A stretch of DNA of 64,000 nt, from assembly GCF_900176005.1 (NCBI RefSeq), contig NZ_LT838272.1:701587-765586 (forward strand). The letters are read 5' to 3'. Below, one piece after another: positions 56,020 through 64,000 of this stretch (position 1 is its first letter; each line of letters starts with the position of its first letter). The position numbers and the translations under genes are program-made. The DNA comes from Thermanaeromonas toyohensis ToBE. GTDB taxonomy: Bacteria > Bacillota > DSM-521 > Neomoorellales > Neomoorellaceae. Under the pieces are notes generated by a model. It searched no databases and was not told where the DNA came from. It was given only the letters and a program-made list of their open reading frames with translations.

Positions 56020-56892
56020 ATGTGGTTAGGCAAGATAGCAAAAACGGAAATAGTCTTAAATGATTATTTTCTTCTTCTCCTGGGCGTATATTTCTTATTA
56101 GGAGTGCTCCCCCAGGCTTTATTACTTTTTATATCTGTAGCCTGGCACGAAGTCTGCCATGCCTTGGTAGCTTACAGAGCAGGCCTTCCCCCTAAGAGCC
56201 TTGAACTCTTTCCCTTCGGTGGTGTAGCCCGCTTTTCAGTTCCCCTTGCCTTTTACCCTTTAAAAGAGGCCTGGATAGCCTTGGCCGGGCCTTTAGGAAG
56301 CTTCGGGTTAGCCCTTCTGGCTTTTATATGGAGGAGGCTCACGGGTATAGAGGCGGATTGGTTTTCCTTTTTCTTACAAGCTAATCTAGTATTAGGGTTC
56401 TTTAACCTGCTTCCTGGCCTACCTCTGGATGGAGGTCGCCTTTATCGAGCATGGCGTACCTTCCAGGTGGGCGCGGGTCAAGCTACCTGGGAAGGGGGTG
56501 TATTGGGGCAATTCTGGGCCGTAATTTTAGGTTTTGGGGGGCTCGTAGGTTTTTTCTGGGGGATTATAGATTTGCAGAGCGTTATATTAGCCTTGTTCTT
56601 GTTTAACCTGGCAGCTACAGAAAAGGAGGCCTGGCCTTATTTGTTCTGGAGACAATTTTGGCGTACCCGCTATGGCAAGGGGGAAGGGATACTGGAAGAA
56701 GCAAGGTGGCTGGCGGCTAGCGCAGATCAACCCCTGGGGCGGATAGTACGCCGTTTCCGGCCAGGAAAGCATAATCTGGTGGCGGTGCTAGATGGCCAGG
56801 GCAAGATATGTGGATTAGTAGGAGAAAGGGAGATACTTCACGCCCTTTTGGAGGGGCGCTGGGCAGAACCTCTAGAAAAATTGTTGCGTTGA
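56020..56892 (+). CDS. spoIVFB: Site-2 intramembrane protease SpoIVFB
   Basis: M50 metalloprotease that activates pro-sigma-K in sporulation. Zinc motif HEVCH in AWHEVCHALVAYRAG, and the third ligand in LPLDGGRLYRAW. C-terminal ~70 residues look like a single CBS-type module. ATG 56020 lies 1 nt after the spoIVFA stop; a start at 55951 would overlap spoIVFA by 68 nt. 290 aa. Confidence 0.87.
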   Translation: MWLGKIAKTEIVLNDYFLLLLGVYFLLGVLPQALLLFISVAWHEVCHALVAYRAGLPPKSLELFPFGGVARFSVPLAFYPLKEAWIALAGPLGSFGLALLAFIWRRLTGIEADWFSFFLQANLVLGFFNLLPGLPLDGGRLYRAWRTFQVGAGQATWEGGVLGQFWAVILGFGGLVGFFWGIIDLQSVILALFLFNLAATEKEAWPYLFWRQFWRTRYGKGEGILEEARWLAASADQPLGRIVRRFRPGKHNLVAVLDGQGKICGLVGEREILHALLEGRWAEPLEKLLR

Positions 56893-57008
56893 AGGTATAT
56901 AGTGAGCCTTATCTTTGCTATACTAGAAGCTGCTAAAGGTTTCCCCTTAGGGATACTTACCGCAACCTTGCCCAGGCGGGTGCCTGCAAGTGTAAAGGAG
57001 CGACACTT

Positions 57009-58904
57009 GTGTCTCCCAAAGAATTAAGGTCATACATAATAGATAGTGTGTTACCCCGGGTGGAGAAGCCAGCCCGCTACTTGGGTACTGAGTGGAATAG
57101 TGTCCATAAAGAATGGGACAACACTTTAGTGCGTATGGTTTTCGCCTTTCCCGATCTTTACGAAGTAGGCATGTCCCATTTAGGGCTAGCTATACTTTAC
57201 GGCCTAGTTAATGAACAGGACGGGATGCTTTTGGAGAGGGTTTTTGCTCCGGCCCCCGATTTAGAAGCCATCCTGCGGCAAGAAGGATTACCCCTTTTTT
57301 CCTTGGAATCCTATCGTCCCCTCAGTGACTTTGATGTAATCGGTTTCACCCTTCAGTATGAACTTACATATACCACCATCCTTAATATGTTGGACTTGGC
57401 GGGTATACCCTTGTTGGCGCGGGAGCGCGGCCAGAAACACCCCTTAATTATCGGAGGGGGTCCCTGCGCCTGCAACCCTGAACCCTTAGCACCTTTTTTC
57501 GATTGCTTTGTTTTGGGCGATGGAGAGGAAGTTTTGCTTAAGCTCCTAGAATTGGTAGGAGAACTCAAGAGATTTCCTAGTGGGAGGGTGGACCGGGAAG
57601 AATTCTTGCGCCGGGCCGCCGGGCTACCCGGCATCTATGTCCCCTCCTTTTACGAAGTACTCTATCAGGAGGATGGTACCCTTAAGGAGGTACGGCCTAA
57701 GCCTGCGGGTGTCCCAGAGAAGGTAAAAAAGGCGGTGGTGGCTGATCTGGATACAGCTTACTTCCCTTCCCGGCCCATCGTCCCTTATTTGGAGATAGTC
57801 CATGACCGCTTGATGCTGGAAGTTATGCGGGGATGTACCCGAGGATGCCGGTTTTGCCAAGCTGGAGCCATCTATCGCCCAGTACGGGAGAGGGATATTA
57901 AGATATTGTTGCGCCAGGCGGCGGAGCTCCTCCGTACTACCGGGTACGAGGAGGTCTCCCTTACTTCCTTAAGCAGCGCCGACTACTCCTGTATAGAAGA
58001 GCTGGCTTTAGCCTTGGCTGAAACTTACGCTAACGAAGGTATAAGCATATCGCTTCCCTCCTTACGGGTGGACACCTTTAGCGTACGATTGGCCCACGCC
58101 TTGCAGAAGTTCCGGAAAAAAGGCACTTTGACCTTGGCTCCTGAAGCCGGAACCCAGCGCCTAAGGGATGTAATCAATAAAGGAGTAACGGCTGAAGATC
58201 TTTTGAGCGCCGCTGGGGAAGCCTTCTCCGCCGGCTGGCACCATATCAAGTTATATTTTATGATCGGCTTACCCACAGAGACAGAAGAGGATCTTAAGGG
58301 GATAGTAGAACTTGCTCGCCAGGTCCTAGAGCAGGGGAGGCAGGTATCTCGGAATAAAAAGCCTAGCGTTACAGTGAGTGTATCTTCCTTCGTTCCTAAA
58401 CCCCATACCCCCTTCCAATGGGAACCCCAGGCTGCTTTAAATGAACTTAAGGAAAAACAGAGGTTTTTAAGGTTAAGATTAAAGGGACCGGGTTTATATT
58501 TCAGCTGGCACCAACCAGAAATGAGTTTTTTAGAAGCAGTTCTTGCCCGGGGAGACCGTCGGTTAGGACAAGCTTTATTTATAGCCTGGCGGGAAGGAGC
58601 AAAGCTTGAGGGATGGTCTGAGCATTTCCGGTACGAAGTCTGGGAAAAGGCCTTTCAGGCTTGCGGGTTGGATCCGGCTTTCTATGCCTACCGTCGCCGG
58701 GGATATCAAGAGAAATTCCCCTGGGATCACCTGGATTTTGGGATAAGTAAAGACTTTTTATGGGAAGATTATCAGCGAGCCCTGGCTGGCCAAGTAACCC
58801 TTGATTGCCGCTCGGGGCGCTGCCTAGGATGCGGGGTGTGCCCTGGGTTAAAGGTGAGAATGAAGTTAAAGGGGGAGGCGCGTAACTTTGCGCCTGCGGG
58901 TTAA
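57009..58904 (+). CDS. B12-binding-domain radical SAM protein (TIGR03960 type)
   Basis: Uncharacterised conserved radical SAM protein. The N-terminal ~230 residues resemble a B12-binding Rossmann region (MVFAFPDLYEVGMSHLGLAI). The SAM motif is CTRGCRFCQAG, and a C-terminal cysteine group CRSGRCLGCGVC is present. 631 aa. In Firmicutes it is paired with the DUF2344 gene that follows and stands before rng-rplU, hinting at RNA or ribosome modification. Substrate unknown. Confidence 0.85.
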   Translation: MSPKELRSYIIDSVLPRVEKPARYLGTEWNSVHKEWDNTLVRMVFAFPDLYEVGMSHLGLAILYGLVNEQDGMLLERVFAPAPDLEAILRQEGLPLFSLESYRPLSDFDVIGFTLQYELTYTTILNMLDLAGIPLLARERGQKHPLIIGGGPCACNPEPLAPFFDCFVLGDGEEVLLKLLELVGELKRFPSGRVDREEFLRRAAGLPGIYVPSFYEVLYQEDGTLKEVRPKPAGVPEKVKKAVVADLDTAYFPSRPIVPYLEIVHDRLMLEVMRGCTRGCRFCQAGAIYRPVRERDIKILLRQAAELLRTTGYEEVSLTSLSSADYSCIEELALALAETYANEGISISLPSLRVDTFSVRLAHALQKFRKKGTLTLAPEAGTQRLRDVINKGVTAEDLLSAAGEAFSAGWHHIKLYFMIGLPTETEEDLKGIVELARQVLEQGRQVSRNKKPSVTVSVSSFVPKPHTPFQWEPQAALNELKEKQRFLRLRLKGPGLYFSWHQPEMSFLEAVLARGDRRLGQALFIAWREGAKLEGWSEHFRYEVWEKAFQACGLDPAFYAYRRRGYQEKFPWDHLDFGISKDFLWEDYQRALAGQVTLDCRSGRCLGCGVCPGLKVRMKLKGEARNFAPAG

Positions 58905-59541
58905 ATTCGCCAAGCTGGGTATAGGCAAATTTTTAAGCCAACTGGAAGTAATGCGAGCCCTGCAAAGGGCAGCCCGCAGATCCGGGATTCCTTTAGCTTT
59001 GACGGAGGGTTTTAATCCCCACCCGCGCATGTCCTTCGGCCCCGCTTTAGCAGTAGGCGCAGAGAGCGAGGCTGAATACGTGGACTTAGAATTAAGGGAA
59101 CCACAAGCCCCAGGCAAAGTATTAGAGGCCTTAGCCCGGGAACTTCCCCCCGGGCTTAAAGTATTGGCTGCCTGGGAAATCCCTCCTAATCATCCGCCAG
59201 TTGCGGCACAAGTACGATGCGCAGCCTATCAGGTAGAGGTCGAGGGCTTGGAGCCGAGCCAGATTAAAGAGGCCATACAGAGACTGCTCGCCCAGGAGGA
59301 AGCCTGGGTGTCACGTAAGGGGAAGGAGGGTGGCCGGAAGATCAATATACGGCCCGGCTTATATCAGCTTGAGCTGAAGGGGGAGGCTACTTTAGAGATG
59401 CTATTATCCTTAAGCCCTGAAGGTAGCGTGCGGCCTGAAGAAGTAGTACGGGCCTTAGATCCTTCCCTGAGCATAAAAACCATACGCCGTACGGCCCTTT
59501 ACTCAAGGTGTGGCCCAGAGGGATTTATTCCCCTGGACTAG
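58888..59541 (+). CDS. Radical-SAM-associated protein (DUF2344 / TIGR03936)
   Basis: 217-aa partner of the upstream radical SAM protein, overlapping it by 17 nt. Starts RLRVKFAKLGIGKFLSQLE and contains ALTEGFNPHPRMSFGPAL, both characteristic of the family. Function unknown. The TTG/GTG-like start at 58888 (TTG context) follows GGGGGAGGCG. Confidence 0.85.
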   Translation: MRLRVKFAKLGIGKFLSQLEVMRALQRAARRSGIPLALTEGFNPHPRMSFGPALAVGAESEAEYVDLELREPQAPGKVLEALARELPPGLKVLAAWEIPPNHPPVAAQVRCAAYQVEVEGLEPSQIKEAIQRLLAQEEAWVSRKGKEGGRKINIRPGLYQLELKGEATLEMLLSLSPEGSVRPEEVVRALDPSLSIKTIRRTALYSRCGPEGFIPLD

Positions 59542-59638
59542 GCTTAGCTAGGCAGCGCTTTGGTTAGTCTTTCTTTACTTCATTACCGCTTTTACTCCGC
59601 TTTTGTTCCTAATCTCACAATTAAGCATAGTTTAAAGT

Positions 59639-59757
59639 ATAGAGCTTTGGCGCTCGCTTAACTCAAGATGTTCTGCTGCCTGCCGGACAGTGATTTTTCC
59701 GGCTAGGACCTGTTCCATGACGTAAACCCTTTTAGCTCCTTTTTCGCTTAAAAAACT
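59639..59757 (-). pseudogene. Remnant of an insertion-sequence transposase (N-terminal helix-turn-helix)
   Basis: Minus-strand reading FLSEKGAKRVYVMEQVLAGK followed by ITVRQAAEHLELSERQ, matching the start of ISNCY-type transposases whose N-terminus has the pattern KRL-x-V-I-x2-V-x-EGKIT-x2-EAAELLGLS-x-RQ. The frame is lost right afterwards; no catalytic domain or terminal repeats remain. It occupies the spot before rplU where rng often lies. The rest of 59542-59836 shows nothing recognisable. Confidence 0.6.
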
Positions 59758-59836
59758 TCTCCTCTCATACTGACATTCTTAAGTCCGCTTACACTATGAC
59801 AATATCACAGTCCGGTGACATAGAGCCGCCTCGAGC

Positions 59837-59866
59837 TTGACAGGTATTTACTGCTTATGATACACT
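59837..59866 (+). promoter_or_regulatory. Promoter of rplU-prp-rpmA
   Basis: TTGACA at 59837-59842 and TACACT at 59861-59866, spacer 18 nt. The site lies 104 nt before the rplU start. Confidence 0.6.
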
Positions 59867-59879
59867 GCAAGGGCAGAAA

Positions 59880-59965
59880 ACCAAGTTTAAACCGCTTAAG
59901 CAGGGTTTTAAAGGCCTATTACTTTAGGCTACCCTATCTTAGCGAGTCTTAGCTTTGGGAGGAAT
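59880..59965 (+). ncRNA. Possible L21-type ribosomal-protein leader
   Basis: The leader between promoter and rplU contains short complementary blocks (AGTTTAAACCGCTTAAGC, GGTTTTAAAGGCC, ACTTTAGGCT). Firmicute rplU operons often carry an autoregulatory L21 leader here. I cannot fold it reliably, so this is a position-based guess. Confidence 0.3.
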
Positions 59966-59969
59966 TTAC

Positions 59970-60284
59970 ATGTATGCTATAATTGAAACCGGGGGGAAAC
60001 AATACCGAGTAAAGGAAGGAGATCTGCTGCGGGTGGAAAAGCTACCGGTGGAGGTAGGGGAGACCGTGGTCTTTGATAGGGTGCTGGCCCTAAAGGATGA
60101 GAATGGGTTAAGGGTAGGTAGGCCCTATCTCCAAGAGGTAAAGGTTATAGGTAAGGTGGAAGCGCAGGGGAAAGGAGAAAAAATAATCATCTTTAAGTAC
60201 AAGCCCAAGAAAAATTACCGGCGTAAGCAAGGGCATAGGCAACCCTTTACTGCTCTGCGCATCGAGAGGATAGAGCTAGGTTAG
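59970..60284 (+). CDS. rplU: 50S ribosomal protein L21
   Basis: 104 aa beginning [14 protein letters not shown] and ending with the basic [17 protein letters not shown] segment typical of L21. ATG 59970 follows GGGAGG; the frame extends 5 codons further upstream without a better site. Confidence 0.97.
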   Translation: MYAIIETGGKQYRVKEGDLLRVEKLPVEVGETVVFDRVLALKDENGLRVGRPYLQEVKVIGKVEAQGKGEKIIIFKYKPKKNYRRKQGHRQPFTALRIERIELG

Positions 60285-60305
60285 ATTTTAATAAAATGAT
60301 TTAAA

Positions 60306-60653
60306 ATGATCCACGCAACCCTTTGGCAGGATAGGGATGGCTGTCTGATAGGGTTTGAAATCACCGGTCATGCAGGTTATGCTCCCCGGGGGCAGGATAT
60401 TGTATGTGCAGCTGTTTCGGCTTTGGCCCAGGCCGCTGTTTTAGGGTTGGAGGAGTTTTTAAGTAGGAAACCCGCAGCGGAGATCCGTAAGGGGAAGCTC
60501 CACTGCCAACTGGCCCAGGACCTTTCTCCGCAGGACTGGGAGCGGGCGGAGGCCATTTTAGGTACCTTAAAGCTAGGGCTTGAAGCTATAAAGGAAAGTT
60601 ACCCTCAGTATATTAAAATAGAAACCAGGAGGTGGACCGGATGCGGAGAATAG
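60306..60653 (+). CDS. prp: Ribosomal-processing cysteine protease Prp
   Basis: Removes the N-terminal extension of L27 in Firmicutes. The catalytic His is in [11 protein letters not shown] and the catalytic Cys in [10 protein letters not shown]. 115 aa. Lies between rplU and rpmA and overlaps the latter by 13 nt. The substrate site is visible in the L27 gene next door. Confidence 0.94.
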   Translation: MIHATLWQDRDGCLIGFEITGHAGYAPRGQDIVCAAVSALAQAAVLGLEEFLSRKPAAEIRKGKLHCQLAQDLSPQDWERAEAILGTLKLGLEAIKESYPQYIKIETRRWTGCGE

Positions 60654-60922
60654 ATTTGCAGTTGTTTGCCCATAAAAAAGGTGTGGGTAGTTCCCGGAAC
60701 GGTCGGGACAGCGAATCTAAACGCCTAGGGGTAAAGCGATATGATGGACAATTTGTGTGTGCAGGTAATATTATTGTTCGCCAGCGGGGTACTAAAATAC
60801 ACCCCGGACGTAATGTAGGTATAGGCAAGGATGATACCTTGTACGCCCTCATTGACGGGTATGTAAAGTTTGAAAGGAAGGGCCGGGATAAGAAACAGGT
60901 CAGCGTTTATGCAGCTTATTAA
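60641..60922 (+). CDS. rpmA: 50S ribosomal protein L27 with cleavable N-terminus
   Basis: 94 aa. The start [18 protein letters not shown] contains the Prp recognition site; cleavage after LQLFA would expose HKKG. Core motif [12 protein letters not shown] follows. ATG 60641 follows CCAGGAGG; a GTG at 60632 overlaps that site. Confidence 0.97.
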   Translation: MRRIDLQLFAHKKGVGSSRNGRDSESKRLGVKRYDGQFVCAGNIIVRQRGTKIHPGRNVGIGKDDTLYALIDGYVKFERKGRDKKQVSVYAAY

Positions 60923-60929
60923 AATACCA

Positions 60930-60953
60930 GACCCCTGGATATCTCCAGGGGTC
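60930..60953 (+). other. Perfect 10-bp hairpin after rpmA
   Basis: GACCCCTGGA and TCCAGGGGTC flank a 4-nt loop, 8 nt after the rpmA stop. The sequence after it is A-rich, not T-rich, so it is more likely an mRNA-stability or processing element than a full terminator. Confidence 0.65.
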
Positions 60954-60991
60954 AATAAATACCCGGACCAAGGGAGACCTGGGGTGGGAAA

Positions 60992-61558
60992 ATGGGGAAG
61001 GGGCCAGGAGATTTCTTGAGGCTGCTACGAGGACAGAAACATGAGTTTTTAAACCATTTGCAGGTGATTTTAGGATTTTTGCAGCTGGGCAAACCTGAGC
61101 GGGCTTTGGTCTATACTAAAGAAGTGGCGGCTAAGATCGAAAAGAATGGAAGGCTTATGCGCCTTAAGCCCCCGGAAGTGGCCTTCCAATGCCAGTTGAA
61201 GCTAGAGGAGGCTGCCCGGTACCAGGTGTCGGTGGAGGTGCAGATGGAGACAGAGATGGAAGAACTCCTCTTACCGGGGGAGATAGCCACCGCCCTTCTG
61301 GAACCAGCCTGGGATCTAGCCCTTTCGGCAGTGGGTAGGAAAGGCGAGGGCAAGGAATTGTTCCTAACGATAAGTGAGACAGAAGAGGGATATCGCTGGC
61401 ACTTTAACACTGGAGCAGAATATTTCGAGGACGGAAGTTTAGATCCTCTCCTGGCTGAACTGGAAGATAAGGCAGGGAAATACCAGGTGCCTTTTTCCTG
61501 GTCTCCTTATCCCCTGGAGTTTAGCCTTTGGTTACCACGAAGGGTAGGCTCTCCATAA
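60992..61558 (+). CDS. Spo0B-like phosphotransferase / sensor-kinase-like protein
   Basis: 188 aa. The N-terminal helical hairpin LLRGQKHEFLNHLQVILGFL carries the phospho-accepting His of the Spo0B/SpoOB_a family. The C-terminal half is a degenerate histidine-kinase ATPase fold without clear G boxes. Gene order rpmA-spo0B-obg is the classical sporulation arrangement. It may relay phosphate toward Spo0A. Confidence 0.75.
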   Translation: MGKGPGDFLRLLRGQKHEFLNHLQVILGFLQLGKPERALVYTKEVAAKIEKNGRLMRLKPPEVAFQCQLKLEEAARYQVSVEVQMETEMEELLLPGEIATALLEPAWDLALSAVGRKGEGKELFLTISETEEGYRWHFNTGAEYFEDGSLDPLLAELEDKAGKYQVPFSWSPYPLEFSLWLPRRVGSP

Positions 61559-61597
61559 GCCCAGTAACTTATGCCGCGAAAGGAGTAGCGGTCTTTT

Positions 61598-62866
61598 GTG
61601 TTTTATGATGAGGCTAAAATTTATGTTCGTGGTGGCGACGGCGGGAACGGGGCCGTGGCCTTCCGGCGGGAAAAGTATGTACCCCGGGGAGGACCGAGCG
61701 GCGGAGATGGTGGCCGGGGTGGTAGCGTAATCCTGGAAGCTGATCCTGGACTTAGAACCTTGGTAGACTTTCACTACCGGACCCACTACCGCGCTGAAAG
61801 GGGCGAGCATGGGCAAGGTAAAAATAAACATGGCCGGAGCGCTCCAGATCTGGTCCTCCGTGTACCTGTAGGTACAGTGGTTAGGGATGCCGAAACAAAC
61901 AAGATATTGGCGGATCTGGTATATCCTGGGCAGCAAGTAGTGGTGGCGGCTGGCGGTCGCGGAGGTAGGGGCAATGCCCGTTTTGCTACGCCTTGGAATC
62001 AAGCTCCCACCTTTGCGGAAAAGGGTGAGCCTGGAGAGGAACGCTGGCTTCTACTGGAGTTAAAACTGCTAGCTGATGTAGGCTTGATAGGGTTACCTAA
62101 CGCGGGTAAATCCACTCTTCTTTCGCGAATCTCAGCGGCCCGGCCTAAAATCGCCGATTATCCCTTTACGACCTTAACCCCCAATCTGGGGGTAGTGCGT
62201 CTAGATGAGGAACATTCCTTTGTAGTGGCAGATATCCCTGGCCTTATCGAAGGTGCCCACCGGGGAGCTGGGTTAGGCCTCAAGTTTTTACGCCACATAG
62301 AGAGGACCCGGATTTTGGTCCATGTGTTAGAAGTAGGTCTGCTCACAAAAGAAGAAGTGCTCCGTAACTTTAGGATTGTAAATGAAGAGTTAAGCCATTA
62401 TAGCCCTAAGCTTCTTGAGCGCCCCCAAGTGATCGCTGCTAACAAGATCGACCTGCCAGGTGGACAGGAAAATGTGGAGTTTATAAAGGCTAGCCTTGGG
62501 TCATCCTACCGTATTTTCCCTATCTCGGCTCTAAAGGGCGAGGGTATTGAACCCCTCCTTTGGTATTTGACAGAGCTTCTGGCCAGTTTGCCGGAAACCG
62601 GGCCTATAATCTTAAAGGATGAATACGAGGAGACTTCCGTAATAAAGCCCCCCGTGACTATACTGCGGCAGGGCGATGTTTTTCTTGTTTCTGGTCCGGA
62701 GGTGGAGCGGCGGGTGGCCATGACAGATTTTAACAATGAAGCAGCTGTGTATAGACTCCAACAAGCTTTAAAACGTCTGGGAGTAGAAGAAGCTCTGCGG
62801 CGTGCTGGGGCCCGGCCAGGGGATACCGTCCGCATCGGTAATCAGGAGTTTGAGTGGCAAGAATGA
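61598..62866 (+). CDS. obg: Obg-family GTPase (CgtA)
   Basis: Essential ribosome-assembly GTPase, also tied to sporulation and stress. The glycine-rich Obg fold ([30 protein letters not shown]) is followed by a G domain with [19 protein letters not shown] and NKIDLP, and a C-terminal OCT domain. 422 aa, GTG start at 61598. Confidence 0.97.
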   Translation: MFYDEAKIYVRGGDGGNGAVAFRREKYVPRGGPSGGDGGRGGSVILEADPGLRTLVDFHYRTHYRAERGEHGQGKNKHGRSAPDLVLRVPVGTVVRDAETNKILADLVYPGQQVVVAAGGRGGRGNARFATPWNQAPTFAEKGEPGEERWLLLELKLLADVGLIGLPNAGKSTLLSRISAARPKIADYPFTTLTPNLGVVRLDEEHSFVVADIPGLIEGAHRGAGLGLKFLRHIERTRILVHVLEVGLLTKEEVLRNFRIVNEELSHYSPKLLERPQVIAANKIDLPGGQENVEFIKASLGSSYRIFPISALKGEGIEPLLWYLTELLASLPETGPIILKDEYEETSVIKPPVTILRQGDVFLVSGPEVERRVAMTDFNNEAAVYRLQQALKRLGVEEALRRAGARPGDTVRIGNQEFEWQE

Positions 62867-62885
62867 CGAAGCGGGGGATCTCCCA

Positions 62886-64000
62886 TTGACTGCAGCTGAA
62901 TGCCGGCGAACCTTAAGGAACAGCAAGCGATTGGTGGTTAAGGTAGGGACTAGCACCCTTACTCACCCTTCCGGTAAGCTTAATCTTGAGCGTTTGGAAA
63001 GGGTGGTAAGGGAGCTGGCCGATCAGGTTAATGCTGGTCGACAGGTAATTTTGGTAACCTCTGGGGCTGTAGGAGCCGGAATGGGCCGCCTAGGTCTTAA
63101 AGAGAAACCTCGGACGCTACCCGAAAAACAGGCGGCGGCTGCTGTGGGCCAAGGGATTCTTATGCATATGTATGAGAAGCTTTTTGCTGAATATGGAATA
63201 ATTGTAGCCCAGATTCTCCTAACCCGGGATGATCTGGCTGACCGGCGCCGCTACCTCAACGCCCGGCATACTTTAGGCACCCTCTTGCGCTTGGGTGTAT
63301 TGCCCATTATAAATGAAAATGATACGGTGGCCGTGGAAGAGATCCGGGTAGGGGATAATGACACTTTATCAGCCTTGGTAGCCGGTCTGGTGGATGCGGA
63401 TGTACTTATTTTATTAACCGATAGCGAAGGACTATATACTTCTAATCCCCAAACTTGTCCCGAAGCTAAGCTTATCCATGTAGTGGAAGAGATCACGCCA
63501 GAAATAGAATCTCTTGCAGGAGGGTCCAGTTCTACCTGGTCCACAGGGGGCATGGTTACCAAGATCCAGGCGGCACGTTTGGCCACCAGCTTCGGCATAC
63601 CAGTCGTTATTGCCAGTGGCTTCCTCCCTGGTCAGGTAGCGGCCATCCTCCGGGGCGAAGAGGTGGGTACCCTGTTTCTTCCGCGCGAGCACCGGGCCCA
63701 GGCTCGCAAACGGTGGCTGGCTTATGGCCCGTCAGTTCAAGGGAAGATCATAGTAGATGCCGGGGCAGCGCGGGCCCTTATCCATAGCGGGAAGAGCCTG
63801 TTACCCAGCGGTATTGTAAGCGTGGAGGGCGAATTCGACCAGGGAAGCCTGGTAAGTATAATAGGTCCTGGGGGGCAGGAGATCGCCCGGGGCATGGCTA
63901 ATTACTCTGCAGAGGAGATAAGGCGTATCCAAGGTAAGAAGACAAGTGAGATCCTTGCAGTTTTAGGTTATAAGGATTATGATGAAGTAGTGCACCGTGA
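62886..64000 (+). CDS. proB: Glutamate 5-kinase, 3' end cut by the window
   Basis: First enzyme of proline synthesis. Amino-acid-kinase motifs: RLVVKVGTSTLT, LVTSGAVGAGMGRLGL, INENDTVAVEEIRVGDND and LTDSEGLY. The C-terminal PUA domain is in progress at the window edge (GKIIVDAGAARALI). I choose the TTG at 62886, 19 nt after obg, with GCGGGGGAT upstream; the protein then begins TAAECRRTLRNSKR. No stop codon before base 64000. Confidence 0.93.
   Translation, partial: MTAAECRRTLRNSKRLVVKVGTSTLTHPSGKLNLERLERVVRELADQVNAGRQVILVTSGAVGAGMGRLGLKEKPRTLPEKQAAAAVGQGILMHMYEKLFAEYGIIVAQILLTRDDLADRRRYLNARHTLGTLLRLGVLPIINENDTVAVEEIRVGDNDTLSALVAGLVDADVLILLTDSEGLYTSNPQTCPEAKLIHVVEEITPEIESLAGGSSSTWSTGGMVTKIQAARLATSFGIPVVIASGFLPGQVAAILRGEEVGTLFLPREHRAQARKRWLAYGPSVQGKIIVDAGAARALIHSGKSLLPSGIVSVEGEFDQGSLVSIIGPGGQEIARGMANYSAEEIRRIQGKKTSEILAVLGYKDYDEVVHR

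Overview
The window looks like the chromosome of a thermophilic, spore-forming, strictly anaerobic Firmicute of the Moorella group. This is inferred from gene content and gene order, not from a marker gene. Evidence for a spore former is the pair spoIVFA/spoIVFB and a Spo0B-like gene in the rplU-prp-rpmA-obg operon. L27 carries the Firmicute N-terminal extension with its processing protease Prp, groES has a CIRCE element, and a nickel CO dehydrogenase is coupled to a membrane hydrogenase.

Layout. 1-31 kb is mostly housekeeping on the plus strand: a cell-wall amidase (cut by the window edge), murI-rph-rdgB, six tRNAs, a LysR regulator facing a YeiH-type transporter, tig-clpP-clpX-lonB-lonA, valS-folC, rex, maf-radC-mreBCD-mrdA-minCDE-rodA (shape and division), and groES-groEL. 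30.0-51.5 kb is the accessory part, nearly all on the minus strand: an NAD(P)/FAD oxidoreductase plus CooF-like ferredoxin pair, a wrecked biotin operon with intact bioB, and a 15-kb CO-oxidation module. In transcription order the module is: sigma-54 activator, cooC, cooS, cooF, then a complete formate-hydrogenlyase-type (group 4a) hydrogenase (hyfB, C, E, F, D, G, H, I), hycH, hycI, an H-NOX gas-sensor protein and hypA. No formate dehydrogenase is present. 51.7-55.2 kb is a TPP-riboswitch thiamine operon (tenI-thiS-thiG and a HydG-like radical SAM gene). 55.2-64 kb returns to core genes: spoIVFAB, two radical-SAM-linked genes, rplU-prp-rpmA, a Spo0B-like gene, obg and proB (cut by the window end).

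How the CO module probably works (inference). CooS, matured by CooC, oxidises CO and passes electrons through CooF to the membrane hydrogenase, which makes H2 and pumps ions. The FAD oxidoreductase plus second CooF-like protein would be a parallel route to NAD(P)H. Two near-identical sigma-54 promoters (TTGGCACGCTTTTTGCT) lie in front of cooC and in front of the oxidoreductase gene, 17.6 kb apart. Each sits in a duplicated ~144-bp segment. The duplicates have decayed reciprocally: the oxidoreductase copy keeps only the last ~14 codons of the sigma-54 activator gene, while the cooC copy keeps a fragment of an oxidoreductase gene. With the H-NOX protein, which lacks the O2-stabilising distal tyrosine, this suggests a CO- or NO-responsive regulon built without CooA or RcoM. 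That is the most novel part of the window. The CODH plus group 4a hydrogenase pairing itself has precedent in Parageobacillus thermoglucosidasius.

Signs of genome decay cluster at the module edges: a bioF-bioA deletion fusion behind a good BirA operator, a frameshifted small membrane protein next to hypA, and an insertion-sequence transposase remnant where rng often stands upstream of rplU.
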